From contig JAZNVB010000104.1 of the NCBI GenBank assembly GCA_045592585.1, positions 1 through 12,340 of the forward strand: 12,340 nt of DNA, in the 5' to 3' direction. The stretch is from SIG440 sp045592585. Lineage in GTDB: Bacteria; Bacillota; Clostridia; Monoglobales; Monoglobaceae. Both the position numbers and the translations under genes were made by a program. Below, one piece after another: positions 1 to 7,077 of the stretch (position 1 is the first letter of the stretch; each line of letters begins with the position of its first letter). The notes below the pieces were generated by a model, which was given only the letters and a program-made list of their open reading frames with translations, was not told the DNA's origin and did not search any database.

Positions 1-54
1 GATAAACTGTACAAAAATCACTGTTTGTTATGTTTTATTGAACACCAAAAAAAT

Positions 55-1257
55 CTACTGTAAATTGCACATCCACTTTTCGTTTACAACCTCGCCTGCA
101 AATACAACTGTATTCACCTTGCGGATATTTTTCAAATCTTCAAGCGGAGAACCATCAAGCAACACCAAATCAGCCGTCTTACCACATTCAATTGTGCCAA
201 TCATATCATTTTCAACAATCTTGGATGCATTATGGGTAGCACATTGCAATGCTTCGTATCTTGAAAGCCCTGCCTTTTCAAGAATCAGCAATTCGTCGCA
301 CAAATCGCCCAGAGTGTCTGTTCCGGCACCGATTAAGATTCCTTTTTTATGAGCTTTTTTGATGCTTTCAAGCTGAGGGAATACAACCTCTTCGTCAATA
401 ATGTCAGCAAGGTTGGTGTTTCCGTTTTTTCTCTCCTTTTCAGCAACAGCTCCTATTCCGCTGGCCGTGGGAACATAATACACCCCCCGCTCCTTCATTA
501 TATCAAGAGCCTCGCTGGTAAGCTTGGCACCGTGCTCAATGCCGTCAACCCCTGCCACCAGCGAATTCATAACAGGAAGCTCGCCCATTGCGTGTACTGT
601 CACCTTTTTATTATGGCTGTGCGCCGCTTCACAGGCTGCTCTTATTTCATCAACATTAAGTTCTGACCAGGCAGGATGTTCGTGCTCCGGCATACCTCCT
701 ATACCGCCGCTTGCCATAACCTTTATAAAGTCGGCGTTGTGTTTTATCTCATTTCTCACCGCTTTAACAACTTCGTCACATCCGTCAACCTCTACCGCAC
801 CTTTATAGCGGTGAGTTTCGTGTCCGCCCGTTGCGGCAATGCCCATACCGCAAACATACATTCTTGGACCACGGATAATTTTTTGTTCGATTGCATCCTT
901 TAAAGCAGATGCAGTTCTGCCCACCGAGCATAAGTCCCTTAATGTAGTAACGCCCTGTGACAGTTCATACCACGCATTGCGTGCCGCATATAAAATTCTG
1001 TGAAAATCCGAGCCGTTTTCAATTGCGGGCGCACCCTGGCGGAATGAATTTTGGGTTCTTGAAACATTTCGTCTGTTGATATGTACATGCAGATTTATCA
1101 GTCCCGGAATAAGATATTTACCCTTGCCGTCGATTATTGTGTCCTGGCCCTGAATATCAGGCTCTATTTTGGTGATAATACCATTCTGAACCTCCACATC
1201 GGAAACATAGGGCATACGTCCTGTACAGTCAATAATATTGCAATTTTTTATAATCAT
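55..1257 (-). CDS. COG1228-type metal-dependent amidohydrolase (imidazolonepropionase/prolidase-like)
   Basis: A 400-residue protein of the amidohydrolase superfamily (TIM-barrel metal hydrolase flanked by a small beta-sandwich domain). Visible metal-site elements: H57-V-H59 after strand 1, K179 in the motif FIKVMASGG (the position that is carboxylated in the lysine-bearing COG1228 enzymes), H222 in VTVHAMG, H242 in GIEHGAK, and D314 in GAGTDT. This is a full set for a binuclear centre. Family members cleave X-Pro or X-Arg dipeptides, imidazolonepropionate or other cyclic amides; the substrate cannot be read from sequence. No signal peptide, so cytosolic. The reading frame opens upstream at a TTG at 1320, but ATG 1257 is preferred: it has AAGGGAG at 1268-1274 ten bases upstream and its product begins with the typical MIIKNCNIID strand. 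It lies 29 nt after the deacetylase stop and is almost certainly co-transcribed. Fold confidence is high, substrate confidence low. Confidence 0.9.
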   Translation of the reverse strand: MIIKNCNIIDCTGRMPYVSDVEVQNGIITKIEPDIQGQDTIIDGKGKYLIPGLINLHVHINRRNVSRTQNSFRQGAPAIENGSDFHRILYAARNAWYELSQGVTTLRDLCSVGRTASALKDAIEQKIIRGPRMYVCGMGIAATGGHETHRYKGAVEVDGCDEVVKAVRNEIKHNADFIKVMASGGIGGMPEHEHPAWSELNVDEIRAACEAAHSHNKKVTVHAMGELPVMNSLVAGVDGIEHGAKLTSEALDIMKERGVYYVPTASGIGAVAEKERKNGNTNLADIIDEEVVFPQLESIKKAHKKGILIGAGTDTLGDLCDELLILEKAGLSRYEALQCATHNASKIVENDMIGTIECGKTADLVLLDGSPLEDLKNIRKVNTVVFAGEVVNEKWMCNLQ

Positions 1258-1286
1258 AAAAACACTTCTCCCTTTGTTTTTAACAA

Positions 1287-2111
1287 CTATAACTTCACAG
1301 TCTCTCCTGCTTTTACACAATATACCTCGCCTTTAACATCAAACCATACGTCAATGTTTGTGGGGTTGTGTACAATTTTTTTGTCGTAACTTGTCTGAAG
1401 TCTTTCATAAGCCTTGACATAATCATAAATCTCAATATTGGTTGCATACCATATATGGTCGTGACCACCGGCAATTTCAGCAAACCTTTCAATAACATCC
1501 CAGTTGTCGTTGTTATCAAATTCATAACTGTGTCCCCAAAGATAAAACATTTCGGGATTATTATACTTGTTGGTTGTTTCAACAAATTTTGTTATAAGTT
1601 CTTCAAGCCTTTCGTCATTGTGGTGACAGGTGGGGTGCAGAGTCAGCCAGTTTTCGGGGAATCCAAAACCGTATGTGGATTTAACAGTTCTTGCATAGGC
1701 AATATGACATCTTTCAAGAATATCCACAACCTTGTCGCTGTATGTACCAAAGGGATATGCCATACCTCTTGTTATTGTTCCGTAATCTCTCTCTATGGCT
1801 CTTCTGTCTTCGGTTATTTCGTATATAATTTCGGCGGTGTCAAGTTTTTCCAAAAACGGATGCGAATATGCGTGAACAGCCACCTCGTGACCCGACCCTA
1901 TATAAAGTTTCTGTGCCTCAGAAAGCTTCATTCTGCCGTAATACTTTTCACGAACTGCATCCTCAGGAAGATACGAGCCCGAATTAATATTGAATGTTCC
2001 CTTAATACCGTGCTTGTCCAAAATTCCGATAAGTCTTATATCCTGAACAACACCGTCATCATAGCTCAGGGTTAAAACCTTTACCTTTCCGTCTTTTAAT
2101 CGCATTTTCAC
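1287..2111 (-). CDS. Cytosolic NodB-homology polysaccharide deacetylase
   Basis: A 274-residue carbohydrate esterase 4 (NodB) type protein, expected to remove N- or O-acetyl groups from a sugar with a divalent metal. Motif 1 is LSYDDG (D18 catalytic base, D19 metal ligand; the family usually has TFDDG). Motif 2 is H80-AYS-H84 (both metal ligands). Motif 3 is R115-GMAYP-FG, and LWGH194S fits motif 5. The C-terminal ~60 residues lie outside the NodB core. No signal peptide or membrane segment is visible, which is unusual for cell-wall deacetylases and points to an intracellular small-sugar substrate. The start chosen is GTG 2111, because AGGAG at 2121-2125 is 9 nt upstream; ATG at 2105 would be 15 nt away. 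It is the first gene of an operon with the amidohydrolase and has a strong promoter at 2165-2193. Fold confidence is high, substrate unknown. Confidence 0.88.
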   Translation of the reverse strand: MKMRLKDGKVKVLTLSYDDGVVQDIRLIGILDKHGIKGTFNINSGSYLPEDAVREKYYGRMKLSEAQKLYIGSGHEVAVHAYSHPFLEKLDTAEIIYEITEDRRAIERDYGTITRGMAYPFGTYSDKVVDILERCHIAYARTVKSTYGFGFPENWLTLHPTCHHNDERLEELITKFVETTNKYNNPEMFYLWGHSYEFDNNDNWDVIERFAEIAGGHDHIWYATNIEIYDYVKAYERLQTSYDKKIVHNPTNIDVWFDVKGEVYCVKAGETVKL

Positions 2112-2164
2112 GTTTAAGCTCTCCTCTTTCCGTTATAAACACTATCTGTGTTATATTTTAGTTT

Positions 2165-2193
2165 ATTATATCACGAATATATCCATTTGTCCA
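2165..2193 (-). promoter_or_regulatory. SigA-type promoter of the deacetylase-amidohydrolase operon
   Basis: Read on the minus strand: -35 TGGACA (2188-2193, 5/6 match), 17-nt spacer, -10 TATAAT (2165-2170, 6/6). The predicted start of transcription near 2158 leaves a leader of about 46 nt ahead of the GTG at 2111. Confidence 0.75.
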
Positions 2194-2194
2194 G

Positions 2195-2215
2195 TTTTGT
2201 GGCAATTGTACAAAA
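2195..2215. repeat. Imperfect 21-bp dyad in the divergent control region
   Basis: TTTTGT (2195-2200) is mirrored by ACAAAA (2210-2215) across a 9-nt centre. It sits directly upstream of the -35 of the minus-strand promoter and about 50 nt upstream of the plus-strand -35, so it could be an operator. No protein is known to bind it, and such a dyad can arise by chance in AT-rich DNA. Confidence 0.3.
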
Positions 2216-2263
2216 TACTCATATAAACACGTTAAATTTGTGAATTATTTTTTTGAAAAAGAC

Positions 2264-2292
2264 TTGTTTATTTGTAATAAAGATACTATACT
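2264..2292 (+). promoter_or_regulatory. Probable promoter of the ABC exporter genes
   Basis: -10 TATACT (2287-2292, 5/6 match) is preceded by a 17-nt spacer and a weak -35 TTGTTT (2264-2269). Transcription would begin near 2299, giving a leader of about 42 nt before the ATG at 2341. The weak -35 suggests possible activator dependence. Confidence 0.5.
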
Positions 2293-2340
2293 GTCTAGGT
2301 AAAGATAAACATATTCAAAGTAAGGTTGGGGGTACATATT

Positions 2341-4137
2341 ATGGACTCTTTAAAGTGGTTATGGGGATATGTAAAAAAATATAAAATATCTATATTGGCT
2401 ATACTTTTGCTCACGGCATTGGTTATTGTGTGTGCATTTGTGTTGCCCATTGTGTTGGGACGAATTGTCGATGATGTAATTATCGGGGGCAATACCGGTC
2501 TCTTATTTTTTTACTGTATGTGTCTGATTGGTTTTACCGTTGGAAAAGAACTGGTGATATACTTAAGACATTTAATTCTTGAAAACTGTTCACAGGGTGT
2601 TATCAAAGCAATAAGAAACAGTCTGTACAAAAAACTTCAGGAGCTTGACTGCTCTTATTTTGACAGAACTCGAAAAGGCGATATAATGAGCAGACTCACT
2701 ATGGATACCGATGCTATAAGAGTTCTGCTGGCAGGCACCATGCCCAGCCTTATTGACCAGTTGTTTTTTATCACAATAGGTCTTTCGATTATGCTTTCAA
2801 CAAGTGTGCTTCTTACACTTTTGCTTATATCGTCGGCACCCTTTATTGCAATTTTCGCATACTTTCTGACAAAGTACATAAAGCTTGACTTTTTGAAAAT
2901 GCGTGAGAGCAACTCTCACCTTAACACAGTTGTTGCCGAAAACATCTCCGGCAACAGAGTTGTAAAGGCATATGCAAGGGAAGAATACGAAATCAAAAAG
3001 TTTGAAGAAAAAAACACCGAATACCAAGACGCTTTTATGGGGCATGTGGTGACATGGGGAAAATACGCTCCCACAATGCTGTTTTTTGTAAACCTTACCT
3101 TTGTAATCTTCATTCTTGTTGGCGGTATACTTGTGCTTAACAAATCCATTACCGTTGGTGAATTTACCATATTCAACGGCTGTTTGTGGTGCATAACCTC
3201 GCCAATGTCAAGCATAGGCAACTTTATAAACCAGTTTCAGCATTTTAATGCAAGTTCACTTAAAATACGTCAGCTTGAAAACGAACAGAGCAAAATCACA
3301 AATCGTGAAGTTAAAAAGCGTGATACAGGTCTCTCGGGAAAAATCCAGTTTAAAAATGTTACTTTTTCTTATGAGGGCGAACGCGTATTAAAATACATCA
3401 ACTTTACCGCAAATCCCGGTGATACGATTGCTATTGTGGGCCCAACAGGTTCGGGTAAAACAACACTAATTAACTTACTTTCCCGTTTCTACGACCCCAC
3501 CTACGGCACCATTTATATTGACGATATAAACATCAAGAACATTGACCTCAGAACCCTGCACCAGAATATTGCCAGTGCTATGCAGGATGTGTTTCTCTTT
3601 TCGGACACAATACAGAATAACATTGCCTACGGCTCGCCCAATGCAACACTTGATGATGTTATACGGGTGGCAAAGCTTGCCGATGCTCATGACTTTATTA
3701 TGAAAACCGAAGACGGCTATGACACAATGGTTGGCGAAAGGGGCGTTGGTCTTTCGGGCGGACAAAAACAAAGAATTTCTCTTGCAAGAGCTCTGCTTAA
3801 AAATCCTGCTATCCTTATCCTTGACGATACAACATCGGCTCTGGATATGGAAACCGAGTATTTTATTCAGGAAAACCTGAAGGAAACAAAACGAACAAAA
3901 ATTATTATTGCCCACCGTATTTCATCGGTGCGCAATGCCGACCTTATACTGGTGCTTAACCACGGCAACCTTATCGAATGGGGAAATCACGAAACCCTGC
4001 TTAATCTTAACGGCTACTACAAGGGCGTTTTTGACCATCAGTTCGGCGACTTTAACAATGCTCCGAAATATCACATCAATCACCCTGCAAATGTAGGAAA
4101 TTTCCGAAAGGTAGGTGAGCAAAATGGCAGTAAATAG
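2341..4137 (+). CDS. Heterodimeric ABC exporter half, non-canonical ATPase subunit (BmrC/TM287-like)
   Basis: A 598-residue half-transporter: an exporter transmembrane domain with about six hydrophobic helices (first at ~16-40) followed by an ATPase domain from ~330. Walker A is GPTGSGKTT (367-375), the Q-loop is Q415, the signature LSGGQ (471-475) is canonical, and the H-loop is H525. In Walker B (LILDD, D495-D496) the catalytic glutamate is replaced by aspartate. This is the hallmark of the degenerate-site subunit in BmrCD, LmrCD and TM287/288 transporters. The likely role is ATP-driven export of drugs, lipids or peptides; the substrate is not readable. ATG 2341 is preferred over the in-frame TTG 2326, because the GGGGG at 2328-2332 fits as its ribosome site (8-nt spacing) and overlaps the TTG. 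A ~30-residue tail follows the ATPase domain. The gene overlaps the next one by 14 nt. Confidence 0.93.
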   Translation: MDSLKWLWGYVKKYKISILAILLLTALVIVCAFVLPIVLGRIVDDVIIGGNTGLLFFYCMCLIGFTVGKELVIYLRHLILENCSQGVIKAIRNSLYKKLQELDCSYFDRTRKGDIMSRLTMDTDAIRVLLAGTMPSLIDQLFFITIGLSIMLSTSVLLTLLLISSAPFIAIFAYFLTKYIKLDFLKMRESNSHLNTVVAENISGNRVVKAYAREEYEIKKFEEKNTEYQDAFMGHVVTWGKYAPTMLFFVNLTFVIFILVGGILVLNKSITVGEFTIFNGCLWCITSPMSSIGNFINQFQHFNASSLKIRQLENEQSKITNREVKKRDTGLSGKIQFKNVTFSYEGERVLKYINFTANPGDTIAIVGPTGSGKTTLINLLSRFYDPTYGTIYIDDINIKNIDLRTLHQNIASAMQDVFLFSDTIQNNIAYGSPNATLDDVIRVAKLADAHDFIMKTEDGYDTMVGERGVGLSGGQKQRISLARALLKNPAILILDDTTSALDMETEYFIQENLKETKRTKIIIAHRISSVRNADLILVLNHGNLIEWGNHETLLNLNGYYKGVFDHQFGDFNNAPKYHINHPANVGNFRKVGEQNGSK

Positions 4138-5911
4138 ATACGACAAAGACGAAGAAATGAATGTAAAATTTAATTTTTCGTACTTTTCGATGCTTAAAAA
4201 GTATGTTCTGCCCCATATCGGGAAAATAATAATCGTTTTGCTTTCAATGTTCCTTACCTCGTTTCTGGAACTTTTACCTCCGTATTTTATGAGTATAGTT
4301 CTGGATAAATGTCTGCCGCAGAATGATTATAAAACACTTATCATTCTCTCGTGTGTACTTCTGGTGTCTTACCTTGTTGTAATGGTCAATGTAAAATGGC
4401 GCGTTAAAATCAACAACGGCATGGCAATGAATATTATCAAAGAAGTAAGGTCAGACCTTTTCAGACATATGCAGCATCTGCCCTTCAGCTTCTTTGATTC
4501 AAGACCTCACGGAAAGATTCTTGTCAGAGTTGTAAATTATGTAAACGCCATTTCAAATCTTTTGGCAAACGGCATATTTGATATGCTGACAAATATATTC
4601 AAGATGTTTGTTATTGTGGGCTTTATGATAACAATGGACTTGAATTTCACACTTATTTGTCTTGCGGGAATGCCCATCTTTACAATTGTTCTTGTTATCA
4701 TAAAAACAAGGCACCGCAAAGCATGGCAAAGATATTCAGCCAAGCAAAGTAACCTTAACGCCTACATACAGGAAAGCATTTCGGGTATGAAGATAACCCA
4801 ATCCTTTGCCCGTGAAGAAAAGAACTGCGAAATATTTGACGGACTTTGCGGCGAATCCAAAAAATACTGGATGAAATCCACCGCTATCGGTGCGGCAACA
4901 GGAAGGGTTGTATCAATACTTTCAAACGTAACTCTTGCTCTTGTATACTTCATCGGTGTTGGCAGAATTTCAAACGGTGTTATTGAAGTTGGCATGCTTA
5001 TCGCCTTTGCATCATATGTATCAAGATTCTGGGAGCCTGTTACAGTGCTCACCAACTACTACAACGAAATTATAAACTGTGGTGCATACATCGAAAGAAT
5101 TTTCCAGATGATGGACGAGCCTCTTGTAATTGAAGACTTGCCCGATGCAACTCCCTTGCCAAAGATTGAAGGCAATGTAAGCTTTAATGACGTAACATTT
5201 GCTTATGAAGAAAACACTCCAAACATTTTAGAGCACGTAAGTTTTGATGTAAAGGCAGGCGAAACCATTGCCCTTGTTGGCCCCACCGGCGCGGGCAAAT
5301 CAACCGTTATCAACCTTTTGTCAAGGTTCTATGATTTAAACGGCGGCAACATCACCATTGACGGCAATGACATAAAGCACGCCACCCTGAAATCTTTAAG
5401 AAGTCAGATGGGTATTATGCTTCAAGACAGCTTTCTCTTCTCGGGCAGCATCAAGGATAACATCCGTTATTCAAAGCTTGATGCCACCGATGACGAGGTT
5501 ATCGAGGCCGCAAAGGCAGTTTGTGCCCACGATTTTATAATGCAGTTCCCCGACGGTTATGACACTTTGGTTACCGAAGGCGGTTCCTCCCTCTCGGCAG
5601 GTCAGAAACAGCTTATCGCATTTGCAAGAGCACTCCTTGCCGACCCTGCAATTCTTATTCTTGACGAGGCAACCTCCAGCATAGACACCGAAACCGAAAT
5701 AACCCTGCAAAAAGGTCTTGAAAGACTTTTAGAGGGCAGAACATCATTTATTATCGCTCACCGGCTTTCTACCATTAAAAACAGTTCACGAATTATGTAT
5801 ATAGCAAATAAAGGCATTGCAGAGTGCGGCCCTCACGATGAACTGATTCAGAAACAGGGCAAATACTACGACCTTTATATGGCACAGTATAAATTCCTTG
5901 AGCAAATGTAG
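4124..5911 (+). CDS. Heterodimeric ABC exporter half, catalytic ATPase subunit (BmrD/TM288-like)
   Basis: A 595-residue partner half-transporter with the same order: short cytosolic N-terminus, hydrophobic helices (first at ~33-58), then an ATPase domain. Walker A is GPTGAGKST (386-394), the Q-loop is Q434, Walker B is LILDE with the catalytic E515 present, and the H-loop is H546. The signature is LSAGQ (490-494) rather than LSGGQ. That is the complementary change expected in a heterodimer: this subunit's signature completes the degenerate ATP site, while its own Walker A/B pairs with the canonical LSGGQ of the upstream subunit. ATG 4124 is preferred, with AGGTGAG just upstream inside the end of the preceding gene, so the two are probably translationally coupled. 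GTG 4115 and ATG 4157 are alternatives. Six-helix TMD plus NBD at this length is normal for the family. Confidence 0.93.
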   Translation: MAVNRYDKDEEMNVKFNFSYFSMLKKYVLPHIGKIIIVLLSMFLTSFLELLPPYFMSIVLDKCLPQNDYKTLIILSCVLLVSYLVVMVNVKWRVKINNGMAMNIIKEVRSDLFRHMQHLPFSFFDSRPHGKILVRVVNYVNAISNLLANGIFDMLTNIFKMFVIVGFMITMDLNFTLICLAGMPIFTIVLVIIKTRHRKAWQRYSAKQSNLNAYIQESISGMKITQSFAREEKNCEIFDGLCGESKKYWMKSTAIGAATGRVVSILSNVTLALVYFIGVGRISNGVIEVGMLIAFASYVSRFWEPVTVLTNYYNEIINCGAYIERIFQMMDEPLVIEDLPDATPLPKIEGNVSFNDVTFAYEENTPNILEHVSFDVKAGETIALVGPTGAGKSTVINLLSRFYDLNGGNITIDGNDIKHATLKSLRSQMGIMLQDSFLFSGSIKDNIRYSKLDATDDEVIEAAKAVCAHDFIMQFPDGYDTLVTEGGSSLSAGQKQLIAFARALLADPAILILDEATSSIDTETEITLQKGLERLLEGRTSFIIAHRLSTIKNSSRIMYIANKGIAECGPHDELIQKQGKYYDLYMAQYKFLEQM

Positions 5912-5945
5912 GACACCATATACAAAAAAGATTTCTAAAAAATTT

Positions 5946-5975
5946 AAGCCTCCGGAGTTTTCGCCCCGGAGGCTT
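5946..5975. terminator. Bidirectional intrinsic terminator between convergent genes
   Basis: A perfect 10-bp stem, AAGCCTCCGG (5946-5955) with CCGGAGGCTT (5966-5975), closes a 10-nt loop. On the plus strand it is followed by TTATAATAATTATA, a poor U-tract. On the minus strand it is followed by AAATTTTTT, a better one. It lies between the converging ABC and GNAT genes and probably ends both transcripts. Confidence 0.85.
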
Positions 5976-5983
5976 TATAATAA

Positions 5984-6415
5984 TTATATTTCTATTTCCA
6001 TAGTAACGTGGATTACACCTTCTTCTAAAAATTCATCAGATGTTATGTGAAAACCCAATTTCCTATAAAATTCTACCGCCTGTTTTTGTGCATGAAGGCT
6101 TATTTTTTTGCACTGAAAACGCTTTTGTATTTCCTCCATGCTTCTTTTCATAAGCTCACTTCCAAGACCTTTTCTATGCTCCAAAGTCAGCACCCTGCCT
6201 ATTGTTACTGTATCTTTGTCCAGAGCAAATGCTCTCAAATACGCAGTTACCCTTTTGCCGTCAAAGAAAAAACAATGTATACTGTTGTAATCAACATCAT
6301 CAAGATCCTGACAAACAATGTTTTGTTCCAGCAAAAAAATCTCTGATCTGGACTTTATAATTTCATATAGCTCCACCAAAGTAAGCTCCGAAAAGCTTTT
6401 TACAATAAAATCCAT
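5984..6415 (-). CDS. ElaA-like GNAT N-acetyltransferase
   Basis: A 143-residue single-domain acetyltransferase of the Gcn5-related fold, expected to move an acetyl group from acetyl-CoA to an amine. The N-terminal SFSELTLVELYEII and SRSEIFLLEQ segments, and the end LEEGVIHVTMEI, resemble the ElaA branch (COG2153). The acetyl-CoA loop is IGRVLTLEHRKGLGSELM, with the R-K-G-L-G pyrophosphate-binding turn at residues 81-85. HAQKQAVEFYRKLGF (108-122) is the usual C-terminal motif B. The length is slightly short of the ~150 typical for the branch. ATG 6415 has GAGGTGA a few bases upstream. It lies 68 nt downstream of the GtrA-like gene and may be read from the same message; no convincing separate promoter was found. 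The physiological substrate of ElaA proteins is not established. Confidence 0.9.
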   Translation of the reverse strand: MDFIVKSFSELTLVELYEIIKSRSEIFLLEQNIVCQDLDDVDYNSIHCFFFDGKRVTAYLRAFALDKDTVTIGRVLTLEHRKGLGSELMKRSMEEIQKRFQCKKISLHAQKQAVEFYRKLGFHITSDEFLEEGVIHVTMEIEI

Positions 6416-6483
6416 ACTATCACCTCAAAACTCAAACAAACCTGTCAATTTAGCATATTAAACTGAGACATATTAAGCCTGAA

Positions 6484-6888
6484 CTATTTTTCTGCTCGGG
6501 TATTTTCCTGATTTCTGTATATAAAAAACTTAGAAAACAGAAATTCAAGAACAAAATTCGAAAGCATTGTCACTATCAAAACTATGTAGTCGTTGATACC
6601 GCTTGCTTCTGCAACGTGACCAAGCCATGTGGAAAGCGGTGTAAAGACGGCATAAAACCCAAACAGCTTAAGCATAGCAACAGGAACATTTGCAGCAGAC
6701 TTAAATGTGTATCTGCGGTTAAATGTAAAACTCCAGATTATAGATAAAACAAGGGCTGTAAGATAAGCAGGCCAGTACATCCAGCGACAAAGCTCGTTGA
6801 ATACAGCAAACGCAACAACCTGTATTATCCCTGCAGATGCCGAAAATAATGTAAATTTCAATATCTGAAAAACGGATTCTTTTTGCAT
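6484..6888 (-). CDS. GtrA-family small membrane protein
   Basis: A 134-residue integral membrane protein with four hydrophobic segments at about 8-30, 38-56, 72-92 and 99-121. The WSFTFNRRYTF motif (52-62) and the NFVLEFLFSKFFIYR end are characteristic of the GtrA/DPMS-flippase family (PF04138). Members of that family are linked to moving lipid-bound sugars across the membrane, or to wall teichoic acid and O-antigen glycosylation. ATG 6888 is preferred because AAAGGAGA lies nine bases upstream; the frame extends to a TTG at 6948 but that extension has no family resemblance. Unusually, no glycosyltransferase (GtrB/DPM1-like) sits next to it, so its partner must lie elsewhere. Family assignment is confident, exact role is not. 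Confidence 0.88.
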   Translation of the reverse strand: MQKESVFQILKFTLFSASAGIIQVVAFAVFNELCRWMYWPAYLTALVLSIIWSFTFNRRYTFKSAANVPVAMLKLFGFYAVFTPLSTWLGHVAEASGINDYIVLIVTMLSNFVLEFLFSKFFIYRNQENTRAEK

Positions 6889-6909
6889 TATTTCTATCTC
6901 CTTTATAAT

Positions 6910-6939
6910 ATGGTAAAACTTCTGCCAGGCTCGTGTCAA
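6910..6939 (-). promoter_or_regulatory. Possible promoter of the GtrA-like gene
   Basis: On the minus strand a consensus -35 TTGACA (6934-6939) is followed after 18 nt by TACCAT (6910-6915, 4/6 match to the -10). The predicted start of transcription would fall almost on the ribosome site (6898-6901), which leaves very little leader, so this is tentative. Confidence 0.3.
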
Positions 6940-7077
6940 GTCGGGCAAACAGTAAATAATAGAGACTAAAAAAATTTTCCTGCAACAACTCTTGACCTAT
7001 CGAACATATGGTCTATGTAAATTTCTCACACTGCCGGTTAAAAATTCATCCACAAATACCATTTGACAATCAAGATG
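6940..7077. other. Unassigned intergenic stretch
   Basis: Between the possible GtrA promoter and the end of the DUF4432-like gene lie 138 nt. I see no gene with a ribosome site, no terminator with a U-tract and no recognisable riboswitch here. A weak TGACA/TGTCA hairpin at 7064-7080 overlaps the gene end. Confidence 0.4.

Noticed and set aside
1..54. Terminator downstream of the amidohydrolase
   Set aside because: There is a T-run after the stop codon on the minus strand but no hairpin before it.
1258..1320. N-terminal extension of the amidohydrolase to a TTG start
   Set aside because: It would overlap the deacetylase gene, begins MCKSRRDCEVIVV with no family match, and the ATG at 1257 has a proper ribosome site.
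1368..2075. Long open frame on the plus strand opposite the deacetylase gene
   Set aside because: It has no family resemblance and lies wholly antisense to a gene with clear NodB motifs.
3475..3915. Open frame on the minus strand opposite the first ABC gene
   Set aside because: Antisense shadow of the ATPase domain; its translation is cysteine-rich and resembles no family.
6443..6448. Consensus TTGACA on the minus strand upstream of the GNAT gene as a promoter
   Set aside because: The -10 position 17 nt downstream falls on the ribosome site (AGGTGA) and does not resemble TATAAT.
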